DNA of 64,000 bases from Amycolatopsis sp. QT-25 (GCF_029369745.1 NZ_CP120210.1:2480001-2544000), one strand, 5' to 3'. Numbered from the stretch's first letter, positions 50,741-59,665 are shown. Made by a program: numbers and translations. The notes: a model not told the origin generated them from the sequence alone.

Positions 50741-52029
50741 GTCCGGCCCGCCGCGGCGAGTTCGGCCGTCGAGTCCGTGCTCGCGGCGGCCTCCGCCATC
50801 CCGGCGGCCGTCGTGCTTCCGTCCTCCGGGTCGAGCAGGAGGAAGCTGCCGGTGATCCGGTCGTCCCGGTACGGTTCGATCGGCAGCGGTTCCGCGGTCA
50901 GGATCGAGACGACCGCGATGTCGTTGCCGCCGATGACGTCCCCGGCCGGGGTGTACGACATCGTGGTGAGGTCGAGGGTGGAGCGGATGTCGCGCAGTAC
51001 GCCCCGAGCCGTGCGGGTGCCGTGCTTGACCAGCAGCGGTTCGCCTTCCCGCAGCCGATGGTCGGACACACAGCAGATGACCGCGGTGAACTCGGTGGCG
51101 AGCACGGGTGCCGGGAGCCCCGCGATGAGATCTCCGCGCGACACGTCGACGTCGTCGGCCAGCTGTATTTCCACCGATTGGCCGGGCTCGGCCCGCTCGA
51201 CCGGATCACCGAGCCGGCGCACACGACGCACCCGCGACCGCGTCCGGGACGGCAGGATCAGGACTTCGTCACCGGGCGCCAGCGAACCCGTGCCCAGCCG
51301 TCCGGCGTAGAACCGTGCCGGTTCCTCGGCGCCGCGCAGGACGCACTGCACCGGCAGCCGCGCCGGACCCGCGGCCGCCGCGGATCCGGCAGGGACCTCT
51401 TCGAGGTGCTTCAGCAACGTCGGTCCGTCGTACCACGGAGTTCTCTGCGAGCGGGTCACCACGTTGTCCCCGCGCAGGGCGGAAAGCGGGATCACCACCA
51501 CGTCTTCGACGCCCAAGCGGCGGGTGCAGTCCAGGACTTCGTCCCTCAGCCGGGTGAAGCGGCCCTCGTCGAAGCCGACCGCGTCCATCTTGTTCACCGC
51601 CACGATCACATGGGGCACCCGGAGCAGGGAGGCCGCCGCGAGATGCCGTCGAGCCTGATCCCGCAGGCCCGTCCGGACGTCGACCAGGACAACCACGGCG
51701 TCCACCAGTGACATGCCGCTGACGGTGTTCCGGTTGTACTGCACGTGACCCGGTGTGTCCGCCAGGACGAACCGGCGGTGGGCGGTGGAAAAGTAGCGAA
51801 AGGCCACGTCGATGGTGATGCCCTGTTCTCGTTCGGCCCGTAAGCCGTCGGTGAGCAGGGCGAGGTCCACCTCGAGACCGTCGGTTCCGCCCAGCGCGTC
51901 GAACTGGTCGGTGAACACCGAATCCGAATCGATCAGGAGCCTGCCGACGAGGGTCGATTTCCCGTCGTCGACGCTTCCGGCGGTCGCCAGCCGCAGCAGG
52001 CCGCCCGTCGTGCCCGCGTCCCTCGTCAT
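50734..52029 (-). CDS. cysN: CysN, sulfate adenylyltransferase GTPase subunit
   Basis: EF-Tu-like GTPase of 431 residues: P-loop AGSVDDGKST (17-26), DTPGHVQY, NKMD; then beta-barrel domains 2 and 3. With CysD it makes adenosine 5'-phosphosulfate from ATP and sulfate, driven by GTP. It has no C-terminal APS kinase fusion; that role is taken by the separate cysC. The start shares one base with the cysD stop (TGATG). Confidence 0.95.
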   Translation of the reverse strand: MTRDAGTTGGLLRLATAGSVDDGKSTLVGRLLIDSDSVFTDQFDALGGTDGLEVDLALLTDGLRAEREQGITIDVAFRYFSTAHRRFVLADTPGHVQYNRNTVSGMSLVDAVVVLVDVRTGLRDQARRHLAAASLLRVPHVIVAVNKMDAVGFDEGRFTRLRDEVLDCTRRLGVEDVVVIPLSALRGDNVVTRSQRTPWYDGPTLLKHLEEVPAGSAAAAGPARLPVQCVLRGAEEPARFYAGRLGTGSLAPGDEVLILPSRTRSRVRRVRRLGDPVERAEPGQSVEIQLADDVDVSRGDLIAGLPAPVLATEFTAVICCVSDHRLREGEPLLVKHGTRTARGVLRDIRSTLDLTTMSYTPAGDVIGGNDIAVVSILTAEPLPIEPYRDDRITGSFLLLDPEDGSTTAAGMAEAAASTDSTAELAAAGRTC

Positions 52030-52988
52030 CAGAAGTAGCCCTCCCGCTTGCGGTCCTCCATGGCCGTGGCGGACAGGCGGTCGTCGGCGCGCGTCGCCCC
52101 GCGCTCGCTCACCTGGCTCTCCATGACCTCGCGCAGTACGTCCTCGGTCGTCTTCGCCACCGATTCGACTGCTCCGGTGCACGACATGTCCCCCACCGTC
52201 CGGTACCGCACCGAAAGCGTGGTGAGCGTTTCACCGGGACGCGGACCGCCCCAGGAGCCGGGGGCGAGGAGCATGCCGTCGCGCCGGAAGACCTCTCGCC
52301 GGTGGGTGAGGTAGATGGGCGGGAGCGGTACGTCGTGGCGGACGATGTAGCTCCACACGTCGGCCTCGGTCCAGTTGGACAGCGGGAAGACACGAAGATG
52401 CTCGGTGGGCCGGAGCCTGCCGTTGTAGAGCTGCCACAGCTCCGGCCGCTGGCGCCGGGGTTCCCAGCCGCCCAGCGGGTCGCGCACCGAGAACACGCGT
52501 TCCTTGGCTCTGGCTCGATCCTCGTCGCGACGGGCCCCGCCGAACAGCGCGTCGAATCCGCCGGTCCGGATCGCGTCGAGCAACAGGCGGGTCTGCTGGG
52601 GGTTGCGCAACCCGTCCGGGCGTTCGCTCAGCCTGCCCGAGTCGATCCAGTCTTGGACACTCGCCACCGTCAGGTCCAGCCCGTGCCGTTCGACGATCTC
52701 GTCCCGGAACGCCAGGACCTCGGGGAAGTTGTGCCCGGTGTCGACATGCAGGAGGCCGAAAGGCAGCTTCGACGGCGCGAACGAACGCAGCGCGAGGTGC
52801 AGCAGCACCGCCGAATCCTTGCCGCCCGAGAACAGCAGTACCGGTCGCTGCGACTCGGCGACGGCCTCCCTGATGATGTGCGCCGCCTCGGACTCCAAGG
52901 TCTCCAGCTGGGCGGGCTCGGACGGGGCGGTGGGACCGGATCGGCTCACCGGCCGGTCGACGGCGGACAGGGTCACAGCAGTTCCCAT
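52029..52988 (-). CDS. cysD: CysD, sulfate adenylyltransferase catalytic subunit
   Basis: PP-loop nucleotidyltransferase, 319 residues. SGGKDS at 54-59, HVDTGHNFPE, GGARRDEDRARAKER and the family-typical end KREGYF are all present. Partner of CysN. ATG at 52988 overlaps the cysC stop region by 16 bases; coupled to cysN downstream. Confidence 0.96.
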   Translation of the reverse strand: MGTAVTLSAVDRPVSRSGPTAPSEPAQLETLESEAAHIIREAVAESQRPVLLFSGGKDSAVLLHLALRSFAPSKLPFGLLHVDTGHNFPEVLAFRDEIVERHGLDLTVASVQDWIDSGRLSERPDGLRNPQQTRLLLDAIRTGGFDALFGGARRDEDRARAKERVFSVRDPLGGWEPRRQRPELWQLYNGRLRPTEHLRVFPLSNWTEADVWSYIVRHDVPLPPIYLTHRREVFRRDGMLLAPGSWGGPRPGETLTTLSVRYRTVGDMSCTGAVESVAKTTEDVLREVMESQVSERGATRADDRLSATAMEDRKREGYF

Positions 52989-53593
52989 TCGTTCAGCGCG
53001 GCGCGCAGCCGCCTCACGGTCAGTTCGACGGGTTCTTCCTGGGTGTGCAGCCGGAGATCCGGACGTGCCGGGACTTCGTAGGGGTCGTCGACCCCGGTGA
53101 GCCCGACCAGCTGCCCGGACCGCTGTTTCGCGTAAAGCCCTTTCACGTCACGACCGGAGCAGACGTCCAGTGGTGTCGCCACGTGCACTTCCCGGTAAGC
53201 CGTTCCCCCGTGGAGGTGTTGCTCCCGGATGGCGGTCCTGGTGGCGGCGTACGGGGCGATGACCGGAACGAGGACCTTGATCCCGTTCCGGGCCAGCAAG
53301 TGGGCCACCCACCCGACGCGGAAGACGTTGATGTCCCGGTCCGCACGGGAGAATCCGAGACCGTTCGACAGTTTCGCCCGGAATTCGTCCCCGTCGAGCA
53401 CTTCGACCTTGTGCCCGTCACCGCGGAGACTGACCGCCAGTTCCCGGGCGATCGTCGACTTGCCGGAGCTGGGCAGTCCGGTGAACCAGATGGTCGCGCC
53501 GCGGTCACGCACGGGGACCTTGCTGTTGCCCGCGGCGGCGAAGGGCGCGTCTTGCGTACGCGTTGCGGAAATCGAATCGACATGGCTGTTCAC
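52973..53593 (-). CDS. cysC: CysC, adenylylsulfate kinase
   Basis: Phosphorylates APS to PAPS, the sulfuryl donor. 206 residues with the P-loop GLPSSGKST (39-47), DGDEFR from residue 67 and the APS-binding FSRADRDINVFRVGWVA. GTG start with GGAG 7 bases upstream. A separate APS kinase and no APS/PAPS reductase mean the pathway here ends in PAPS, not in cysteine. Confidence 0.95.
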   Translation of the reverse strand: MNSHVDSISATRTQDAPFAAAGNSKVPVRDRGATIWFTGLPSSGKSTIARELAVSLRGDGHKVEVLDGDEFRAKLSNGLGFSRADRDINVFRVGWVAHLLARNGIKVLVPVIAPYAATRTAIREQHLHGGTAYREVHVATPLDVCSGRDVKGLYAKQRSGQLVGLTGVDDPYEVPARPDLRLHTQEEPVELTVRRLRAALNEWELL

Positions 53594-53637
53594 GAGATCT
53601 CCAAGCAGAGTAGAAGCTGGAAATACTTTGAGGAAGC

Positions 53638-54630
53638 TCAGACGAAATTCTTCTGCAATTCGCTGCGTTCGCCTCGGTGCTGGGGAGACAGGCAGCCGGG
53701 GAACCGTTCTTCGACCCAGTCCCGGTCGTAAAGGGTGTCCAGGTAACGGTCACCGAGATCGGGGGAGAGGGCCACCGCGGTCACGTGATCGGGAAGATCC
53801 TTGAGGTAGTGCTCCACCGCGCTGAGCACCGTGCCGGACGAGCCGCCGAGGAGATAGCCTCTCGCCGCGAGGCGATGGCACATCTGCACCGCTTCGCGTT
53901 CGTCCTGCATGACCACGTCGTGGACGACGGAGGGATCGACCAGTTCGGGTTTCCGGCTGGTGCCGAGGCCGGGGAGGAATCGTGGCCCTGGCTCCCCGCC
54001 GAAGGTGACCGAACCGGTGCTGTCGACGGCGATGATCTTGGCGCGGTGCCCGTGGTCACGGAGGTAACGGGCACATCCCATCAGCGTGCCGGTGGTGCCC
54101 GCGCCGATGAAAATGTAGTCGACCGAAGGGAATTGGGCGAACACCGCCGGCGCGGTATGCCGGTAGTGCGCCAGCCAGTTTTCCGCGTTCGCGTACTGGT
54201 TCAGCCAGACGTGCCGCGAATCGGTGGCGCACAATTCCTGCACGGCGCGGATCCGGGTACCGAGGTAGCCGCCGGTCTCGTCGAGCTGCGTGACCACGAC
54301 GACCTCGCCGCCCATGCTTTCGATCAACCGGCGGACGCCGGGATTCGCTCGTGGGTCGGTGACGCAGAGGAACCGGTATCCCCGACTGGCGGCGATGATG
54401 GCCAGTGCGATGCCGAGGTTTCCGGACGACGACTCGACGATGACGGTGTCTTCGCCGAGCAGGTTCGCGCGCTCGGCGGCGTCCACCATCGACCGCGCCG
54501 CTTTCAGTTTGATCGAACCGGCGAGGTTGAAATTCTCGCATTTCAGATACACGGATTTTCCGAAGAACGATTGCAGATCGATGTAGACGTCTTCGATGAT
54601 CAGATCTTCTGGTGCGCGGACGATGGGCAT
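53638..54630 (-). CDS. sbnA: SbnA-like PLP enzyme, diaminopropionate pathway
   Basis: Fold-type II PLP enzyme of the cysteine-synthase family, 330 residues. In staphyloferrin B synthesis SbnA joins O-phospho-L-serine and L-glutamate to form ACEGA. Lys41 in AGSIKLK is the likely PLP lysine; ESSSGNLG (66-73) and the phosphate loop GAGTTGTL (176-183) are conserved. The ESSSGNLG form is SbnA-like rather than CysK-like. An SbnB-like gene two genes upstream supports the assignment. 44 bases before cysC. Confidence 0.87.
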   Translation of the reverse strand: MPIVRAPEDLIIEDVYIDLQSFFGKSVYLKCENFNLAGSIKLKAARSMVDAAERANLLGEDTVIVESSSGNLGIALAIIAASRGYRFLCVTDPRANPGVRRLIESMGGEVVVVTQLDETGGYLGTRIRAVQELCATDSRHVWLNQYANAENWLAHYRHTAPAVFAQFPSVDYIFIGAGTTGTLMGCARYLRDHGHRAKIIAVDSTGSVTFGGEPGPRFLPGLGTSRKPELVDPSVVHDVVMQDEREAVQMCHRLAARGYLLGGSSGTVLSAVEHYLKDLPDHVTAVALSPDLGDRYLDTLYDRDWVEERFPGCLSPQHRGERSELQKNFV

Positions 54631-54635
54631 GACGA

Positions 54636-54649
54636 GTAGACCCCCAATG
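54636..54649 (-). promoter_or_regulatory. Possible regulatory motif before sbnA
   Basis: Read on the minus strand, CATTGGGGGTCTAC lies 5 bases before the sbnA start, in the 45-base gap after the sulfotransferase gene. A 13/14 match, CATTGGGGGTTTAC, occurs at 56723-56736, upstream of sbnB. The pair may be operators of one regulator, or this one may simply be an extended ribosome-site region. Confidence 0.35.
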
Positions 54650-54675
54650 CTTGCCGCAGAACCTCGACTAATCTC

Positions 54676-55455
54676 TCACAGCGCGGCTGAGCTACGTTCC
54701 GACGGACGCACGAAGTTGTCGTCTTCGCGCATCCGTTCGTACTGGGCGGCCGCCCATTCGACGTGGTCGCGCAGACCGTTCTCGGCCGGGAAGTCCGCGA
54801 AGGCGGGAATGCGCTCGGTCGGCGGCTCTATTCCCGTACTGTTCAGCACCCTGCGGTAGAAATAGTCGGCGCCGTGGTTGCTCAGCGCCAGCTCTGGTTG
54901 TGGCCGCCACCGCAGCTGGTCTTCCTCGAAGCGCAGATCCCAGGCGGAGAGGACGCGCTCGAAGATCGGCCCCGGTGCCGTCCGGTAATCGTGGCTGTCG
55001 ACGAGCAGATACTCGACGCCGTGTTCGCGGCAATGGGCGAGCTGGCCGACAAGGTCGTGCCAGCCGGTTTCGGCGAGCGGGAACTGCGTGGGGAGATCAT
55101 GCGACGCTTTGATCCGGCGGCGGGAGCTGATCGTCAGCCGGGGGTCCCGGACGAGGAAGACCACCGGATGCGCGGTCCGTGCGAGCAGTCGCGGGAAATG
55201 CTCGCCGACCTGAAAGGTCATCTCCTTGACGAGCAGCTTCTTGCCGTCTTTGGGCGGGATCACCGTGTGGAGGTCGAGTGGATCGGCGAGAACGGCGTCG
55301 GCGTGATCGGGGTCCAGCGCCCGGTAGTGCGTCGATTCGTACGGCTCGTGCGAGTAGTAGCGGATCTCCGGGTTGTTCCACAGCACTCGTGCGAACGCCG
55401 TCGACGCGCAGCGGGGAGGGCCGACGACCAGATGGATGTCTTCCGGGTTGTCCAT
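54676..55455 (-). CDS. Sulfotransferase-fold protein
   Basis: P-loop PAPS-type sulfotransferase of 259 residues. The 5'-phosphosulfate loop is GPPRCAST (12-19), replacing the usual PRSGTT, with a HEPY motif after it; the 3'-phosphate site is RDPR (103-106) followed by Ser110/111. Placed between sbnB and sbnA and upstream of the PAPS genes, it is the probable user of PAPS. Substrate unknown; the Dap product or a derivative is the contextual candidate. Confidence 0.8.
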   Translation of the reverse strand: MDNPEDIHLVVGPPRCASTAFARVLWNNPEIRYYSHEPYESTHYRALDPDHADAVLADPLDLHTVIPPKDGKKLLVKEMTFQVGEHFPRLLARTAHPVVFLVRDPRLTISSRRRIKASHDLPTQFPLAETGWHDLVGQLAHCREHGVEYLLVDSHDYRTAPGPIFERVLSAWDLRFEEDQLRWRPQPELALSNHGADYFYRRVLNSTGIEPPTERIPAFADFPAENGLRDHVEWAAAQYERMREDDNFVRPSERSSAAL

Positions 55456-55503
55456 GAAAGGGGCTCCTCGGTGGTGGATCGGGTGGCGCGGCGGCCGGAT
55501 TCG

Positions 55504-56508
55504 TCACCAGCGCCTGGTTTCGCCGACGAAGTCCTCGATCTCGATCACGGAACCGTCGAGGCGAGCCTGCTCCAGGACGTGGTTGCCGACCGCCAAATCG
55601 AGTACGCCGAGTCCGAAGGGTGAGAAGATCGTCGGGCGATCGGGCGCGAGGGTGATCTCGTGGCGCAGCACATCGCCGATGGTGCCGTTGATGAATTCCC
55701 TGCCGCCGGAAAGGCGTTCGGCGAGATGGGGTGAGGTGTCGGCCTTCAGGCAGTGTTCGACGTCATCGAGAACGTTGTTCGAGCGCAACAACAATTCGGG
55801 CGGGAGGTCACGCAGCGAGATGTTGAGCAGCAGCTGGTCGTCCCGGAACGCGGTTTCGGCCGGTACATAGGGAGCCGCCGCCGTGGTGGCGAAGACGACG
55901 AGTTGGGGGTCGAACGTTTCGGACAGGCTTTCGGCCCGCCGCGCCGTCAAGCCGTGCACCTGACGGGCGTGCTCCACCAACAGGTCGGCACTGCCGGGAT
56001 CGCGGTCGTAGACCACGACCTCACTGAGCTTCGGCAGGGTTTCGACCAGATAGTCGGCGATGGTGCGTGCGATGACGCCCGCGCCGAGGAAAGACACGTT
56101 CACGGCGTTGGCGCCCTGAGGCAGTTCGCGGGCGGCCAAGGCCGCGGAAGCCGCGGTCCGCGCCGCGCTGATGCCCGCCGCCTCCACACAGGCGATGGGG
56201 TAACCGGTCTCGTAGTCGTTGATCAGCAATACCGCCGAGGCTCGCGGCCTGCTGGACGCGACATTGTCCGGGAAGCTGGCGATCCATTTCATGCCGATCC
56301 GGTCGACATCGCCGCCCAGATAGCTCGGCAACGCGATGACCCGTGAATTCGGTTTGTCCGGAAAGCGCAGGAAGTAGCTGTCCGGATTGACGCTTTGTCC
56401 GGAATCATGCAACAGGTAGGTTTTTCGAATCAGGTCGATAACGGTGTTCCGGGAGTTGTCGATGATGTTCTTGACCGCTTTTCCCGGAACTATGGACAGC
56501 GATGACAT
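55504..56508 (-). CDS. sbnB: SbnB-like dehydrogenase, diaminopropionate pathway
   Basis: Ornithine-cyclodeaminase/mu-crystallin family, 334 residues. SbnB oxidatively splits ACEGA to L-2,3-diaminopropionate and 2-oxoglutarate with NAD. Seen here: GMKWIASFP (Lys74), AARTAA (Arg117), the Rossmann loop GAGVIA (142-147). AAGGAG lies 4 bases before the ATG. First gene of the cassette. Some third positions are A/T, less GC-biased than the flanking genes. Confidence 0.88.
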   Translation of the reverse strand: MSSLSIVPGKAVKNIIDNSRNTVIDLIRKTYLLHDSGQSVNPDSYFLRFPDKPNSRVIALPSYLGGDVDRIGMKWIASFPDNVASSRPRASAVLLINDYETGYPIACVEAAGISAARTAASAALAARELPQGANAVNVSFLGAGVIARTIADYLVETLPKLSEVVVYDRDPGSADLLVEHARQVHGLTARRAESLSETFDPQLVVFATTAAAPYVPAETAFRDDQLLLNISLRDLPPELLLRSNNVLDDVEHCLKADTSPHLAERLSGGREFINGTIGDVLRHEITLAPDRPTIFSPFGLGVLDLAVGNHVLEQARLDGSVIEIEDFVGETRRW

Positions 56509-57079
56509 CCGTCTCCTTGCTCGTTTCGCGCGGTTATCGGCTGCTGGGCATGCCCGTGCCTCGCTGCCGGGCGAATCCGGAAGCGTTTTTCGGCGACGTC
56601 GTTCGACTCCGTGCGTGCCGGCTTTTCACTGTCCGTCGGACGACGGGATGGGACGACCTTCACCGGACTCGCTCATGGTCGATACGCGAGCGATCAGCTC
56701 ATATGCTGCTTCGTCCGCTCATGTAAACCCCCAATGGCGAAGTTCCCGAAACGTGGGACGCTGCTTGGTCGGTTAACATCATCGTTACCCGGACTGGCGA
56801 CGAGGTACCGCCAAACGGAGGTTTCGACGATAAGTACTCCCGGCCGGAAAAAAACTGTCGACTGGCTGAAATCGGCCGGGTGAGCGCGATACGGGAAAGG
56901 CCGGGTATTCGATTTCCGTCACGCAGGGCGCCGCGGCGGAATCGAAATGCTCGCGCACGGGAGCGGGCGATACGGATTTCGTCACCGAACGCGAACAGCC
57001 GCCGGCGTGACCTGATCGGCCACGGTACCGGCGGCTGCACGCCCGCCTCAGGAGCCGAGACGGGTCACTCCGAAGATCC
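56509..57079. other. 571-base gap with the cassette promoter, no gene
   Basis: This gap precedes sbnB and follows the end of gluD. It is more AT-rich than the genes and includes CATTGGGGGTTTAC (minus strand, 56723-56736) about 215 bases before sbnB, and the stretches TTAACATCATCGTTAC and GGAAAAAAACTG. Short open frames show no domain. It must hold the promoter of the sulfur cassette. Confidence 0.5.
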
Positions 57080-57988
57080 TTACTGGGGTGCCGCACCGCC
57101 GAGACCGTGGGCGGTGGCGCCCGGCTGCAGCGCGGTGAGCGTCGTCAGCTCGGCCTTGTCGCCGCCCTCGGTGTGGATGATCTTCTTGTTGCGGCGGTTG
57201 CGTTTCTCGAGGTATCTGGCCAGCGCGGTGAGCAGCAGGCACAGGGTGATGTAGATGGCCGCGATGACGATCGTGGTCGGCACGATCGGGCGGCTGAACG
57301 CTCCCTGCGAGCCGACGAACCGGGCGTAGTAGAGCAGTTCCTCGTAGGTGATCAGGAAGCCGAGCGCGGTGTCCTTCAACAGGACGACCAATTGGCTGAC
57401 GATCGTCGGCAGCATCGCCCTGACGGCCTGCGGGAGGAGTACGAAGAACATCACCTGGGTCTTGCGCATCCCCAAGGCGTACGCGGCTTCCGACTGCCCC
57501 TTCGGCAACGAGAGGATACCGGCGCGGAAGACTTCGGCGAGGACGGAACCGTTGTAGAGGGTGAGCCCCAGCACCACGGCGAGGAAGGGCGTCATCCGCA
57601 CGTCCACGACCGGGAGGCCGTAGTAGAAGAGGAACATCAAGATCAGCAACGGGATCGCGCGGAACAGTTCCACGACGGCCGTCGAGATACCGCGGATCCA
57701 GGCGTGATCGGAAAGCCTGCCCGCCGCGAAGACCGCGCCGAAGACGAGCGCGAGCACGGCGCCGGCCGCGAAAGCCTTCAACGTGGCCAAGACGGCTTTG
57801 AGCAGATCTTCCTGAACTTGCTTGTACTGGAGCCATTCCCACTTGCGGGCGGTGAACTGCCCGCTGTCGTGGAAGCGGTAGACCACGTAGGCGATCAGCG
57901 CGATCACCGCGACGACACCGACGGCGGCCAGCACCCGGTGCCGGACGCGGGCCTTCGGGCCGGGAAGGTCGAACAGGACGTTGCTCAT
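57080..57988 (-). CDS. gluD: Glutamate ABC transporter permease GluD
   Basis: Polar amino acid transporter permease, 302 residues with a first helix near residue 25 and the His/Glu/Gln family EAA loop (GQSEAAYALGMRKTQVMFFVLLPQA). It pairs with GluC in the membrane. ATG 57988 overlaps the gluC stop as ATGA. The C-terminal tail (about 45 residues) is charged and cytoplasmic. Confidence 0.93.
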   Translation of the reverse strand: MSNVLFDLPGPKARVRHRVLAAVGVVAVIALIAYVVYRFHDSGQFTARKWEWLQYKQVQEDLLKAVLATLKAFAAGAVLALVFGAVFAAGRLSDHAWIRGISTAVVELFRAIPLLILMFLFYYGLPVVDVRMTPFLAVVLGLTLYNGSVLAEVFRAGILSLPKGQSEAAYALGMRKTQVMFFVLLPQAVRAMLPTIVSQLVVLLKDTALGFLITYEELLYYARFVGSQGAFSRPIVPTTIVIAAIYITLCLLLTALARYLEKRNRRNKKIIHTEGGDKAELTTLTALQPGATAHGLGGAAPQ

Positions 57989-58632
57989 CGGCTGACGCTC
58001 CACCGCTTTTCAAGGGACCGCTGAACATAGGAGAGGATCGCGACCAGGATGAGGAACCCGAGGGTCACCCACAGCAGACCGATGAGTTGGTCCTCCCCGC
58101 GCTCCGACAGGTACTGGCGGATCGCTCCCGCTTCGGTCACCGAGAACCCGGCGGCGATCGTGGTGTTCTTGAGCAGGGCGATGAGGGTGCTCATGATCGG
58201 TGGCACCACCGAGCGGATCGCCTGGGGCAGCACGATCTGCCCGATGATCTGACCGAAGTTGAGGCCGAGCGCGCGAGCGGCTTCGGCCTGGCCCACCGGG
58301 ACGGTGTTGATCCCGGAGCGGACCACCTCGCAGATGAAGGCCGCCGTGTACATGGTCAAGGCCACGGCCGCGGCCACGAAGTAGGACAGGCCGACGATGT
58401 TCAGCAGCGGATAAGCGAAAGCGAAGAACAGGAACACCAAGGTCAGCGGGGTGTTCCGCACGAGGGTGACATAGGTCGTCCCCGCGGCACGGAAGACCGG
58501 CACCGGGCTGACCCGCAGCATGGCGATGAGAGTGCCGAGAACGAGGCTGGCGACCGCGGCCAGGAGGAACAGGTAGATCGTGTTCAGGAAGAACGGACCG
58601 AAGAGATCCAGGTTATCGAGTAGGACGTCCAT
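57985..58632 (-). CDS. gluC: Glutamate ABC transporter permease GluC
   Basis: Second permease, 215 residues and about five helices; the EAA-type loop is VGQAEAARALGLNFGQIIGQIVLPQA in outline. It forms the membrane channel with GluD. It starts MDVLLDNLDLF and follows gluB by 84 bases, with its stop coupled to gluD. Confidence 0.93.
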   Translation of the reverse strand: MDVLLDNLDLFGPFFLNTIYLFLLAAVASLVLGTLIAMLRVSPVPVFRAAGTTYVTLVRNTPLTLVFLFFAFAYPLLNIVGLSYFVAAAVALTMYTAAFICEVVRSGINTVPVGQAEAARALGLNFGQIIGQIVLPQAIRSVVPPIMSTLIALLKNTTIAAGFSVTEAGAIRQYLSERGEDQLIGLLWVTLGFLILVAILSYVQRSLEKRWSVSR

Positions 58633-58716
58633 GCAACTTTCCCCGCCGCCGGAGTGGTGATAAGGATCGCCGGTGGTTCCTCATCGGGACCACCGGCGAT
58701 TCGGGTCGTACTTCGG

Positions 58717-59628
58717 TCAGTACCGGTCGAGGGCAGGCTTCTGCGCCGGGGAACCGGACTTGCCGAGGGTGGCGTCGTAGATCTTCTGCCACGTGCCGTC
58801 GTCGAGCGCGGTCTGCAGAACGTCGTTGACCTTGTCGCGAAGCGCCTTGTCGTCCTTGTTCATGCCGACGCCGTAGGGCTCCTTCGAGAAGGTCTTGCCG
58901 ACGACCTTGAGCTGCTCGGGCTCCTGCGCGGCGTAGCCCTTCAGGATGGCGTCGTCGGTGGTGAGGGCGTCGACCTCCTTGGAGATCACCTTCTCGACGC
59001 ACTGCGAGTAGCCCTGGAACTCGACGATGTTGCCGGCTTCGGTCAGGCCCTGTTCCCGGACCCGCTGGACCGGAGTGGATCCCGTCGCCGAGCAGACCTT
59101 CTTGCCCTTCAAGGTTTCCGGGCCGGTGATGGAGCTGTCGTCCTTGCGGACCAAGAGGTCCTGCCCGGCCACGAAGTACGGGCCCGCGAAGGAGACGAGC
59201 TGCTTGCGCTTGTCCGAGATCGTGTAAGTGCCGACGTAGTAGTCGATGTCGCCGTTGGCGATCGCCTGCTCACGGCCGAGGGACTGGACCGGCTTGAAAG
59301 TGATCTTGTCCTCGGGATAGCCGAGGTTGGCCGCGATCAGCCGGGCGATCTCGATGTCGAAGCCCGAGTACTTGCCGGTCGTCGGGTCCTTCTGGCCGAG
59401 TCCTGGCTGGTCGTCCTTGACCCCGATGATCAGGCCGCCGCGAGCCTTGAACTTGGCGAAGGTCGGCGAGCCCGCGACGTCGGCGTTCTGCGCCACGGCG
59501 TAGGTGGGCAGCGAGGCGGCGTTCGTACCCGCGGCGCCGTCGCCCGCGGCCGGGGCTCCTTCTTTGCCGCACGCGGTCAAGGCGAGGCTGCCGACGAGCA
59601 GCCCGGTCACCAGGGCGCGGATTTTCAT
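58717..59628 (-). CDS. gluB: Glutamate-binding lipoprotein GluB
   Basis: Extracytoplasmic solute-binding protein, family 3, 303 residues. A signal peptide ends in the lipobox LTAC (about residue 20), then the binding domain with GFDIEIARLIAANLGY. ATG 59628 is preceded by AGGAG. It delivers glutamate (and perhaps aspartate) to GluCD. Gene order gluA-B-C-D as in Corynebacterium and Streptomyces. Confidence 0.94.
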   Translation of the reverse strand: MKIRALVTGLLVGSLALTACGKEGAPAAGDGAAGTNAASLPTYAVAQNADVAGSPTFAKFKARGGLIIGVKDDQPGLGQKDPTTGKYSGFDIEIARLIAANLGYPEDKITFKPVQSLGREQAIANGDIDYYVGTYTISDKRKQLVSFAGPYFVAGQDLLVRKDDSSITGPETLKGKKVCSATGSTPVQRVREQGLTEAGNIVEFQGYSQCVEKVISKEVDALTTDDAILKGYAAQEPEQLKVVGKTFSKEPYGVGMNKDDKALRDKVNDVLQTALDDGTWQKIYDATLGKSGSPAQKPALDRY

Positions 59629-59665
59629 GCGGATCTCCTGTGGTTTGGTGCTTCCTGAAACCATT

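Noticed and set aside
50734..56508. Complete monobactam or siderophore cluster
   Set aside because: No NRPS, NIS synthetase or beta-lactam-forming enzyme is present; only the Dap and sulfation parts are shared.
56699..57096. Open frames upstream of sbnB on the minus strand
   Set aside because: Arg/Ser-rich sequence without a domain; the region behaves like a promoter gap.
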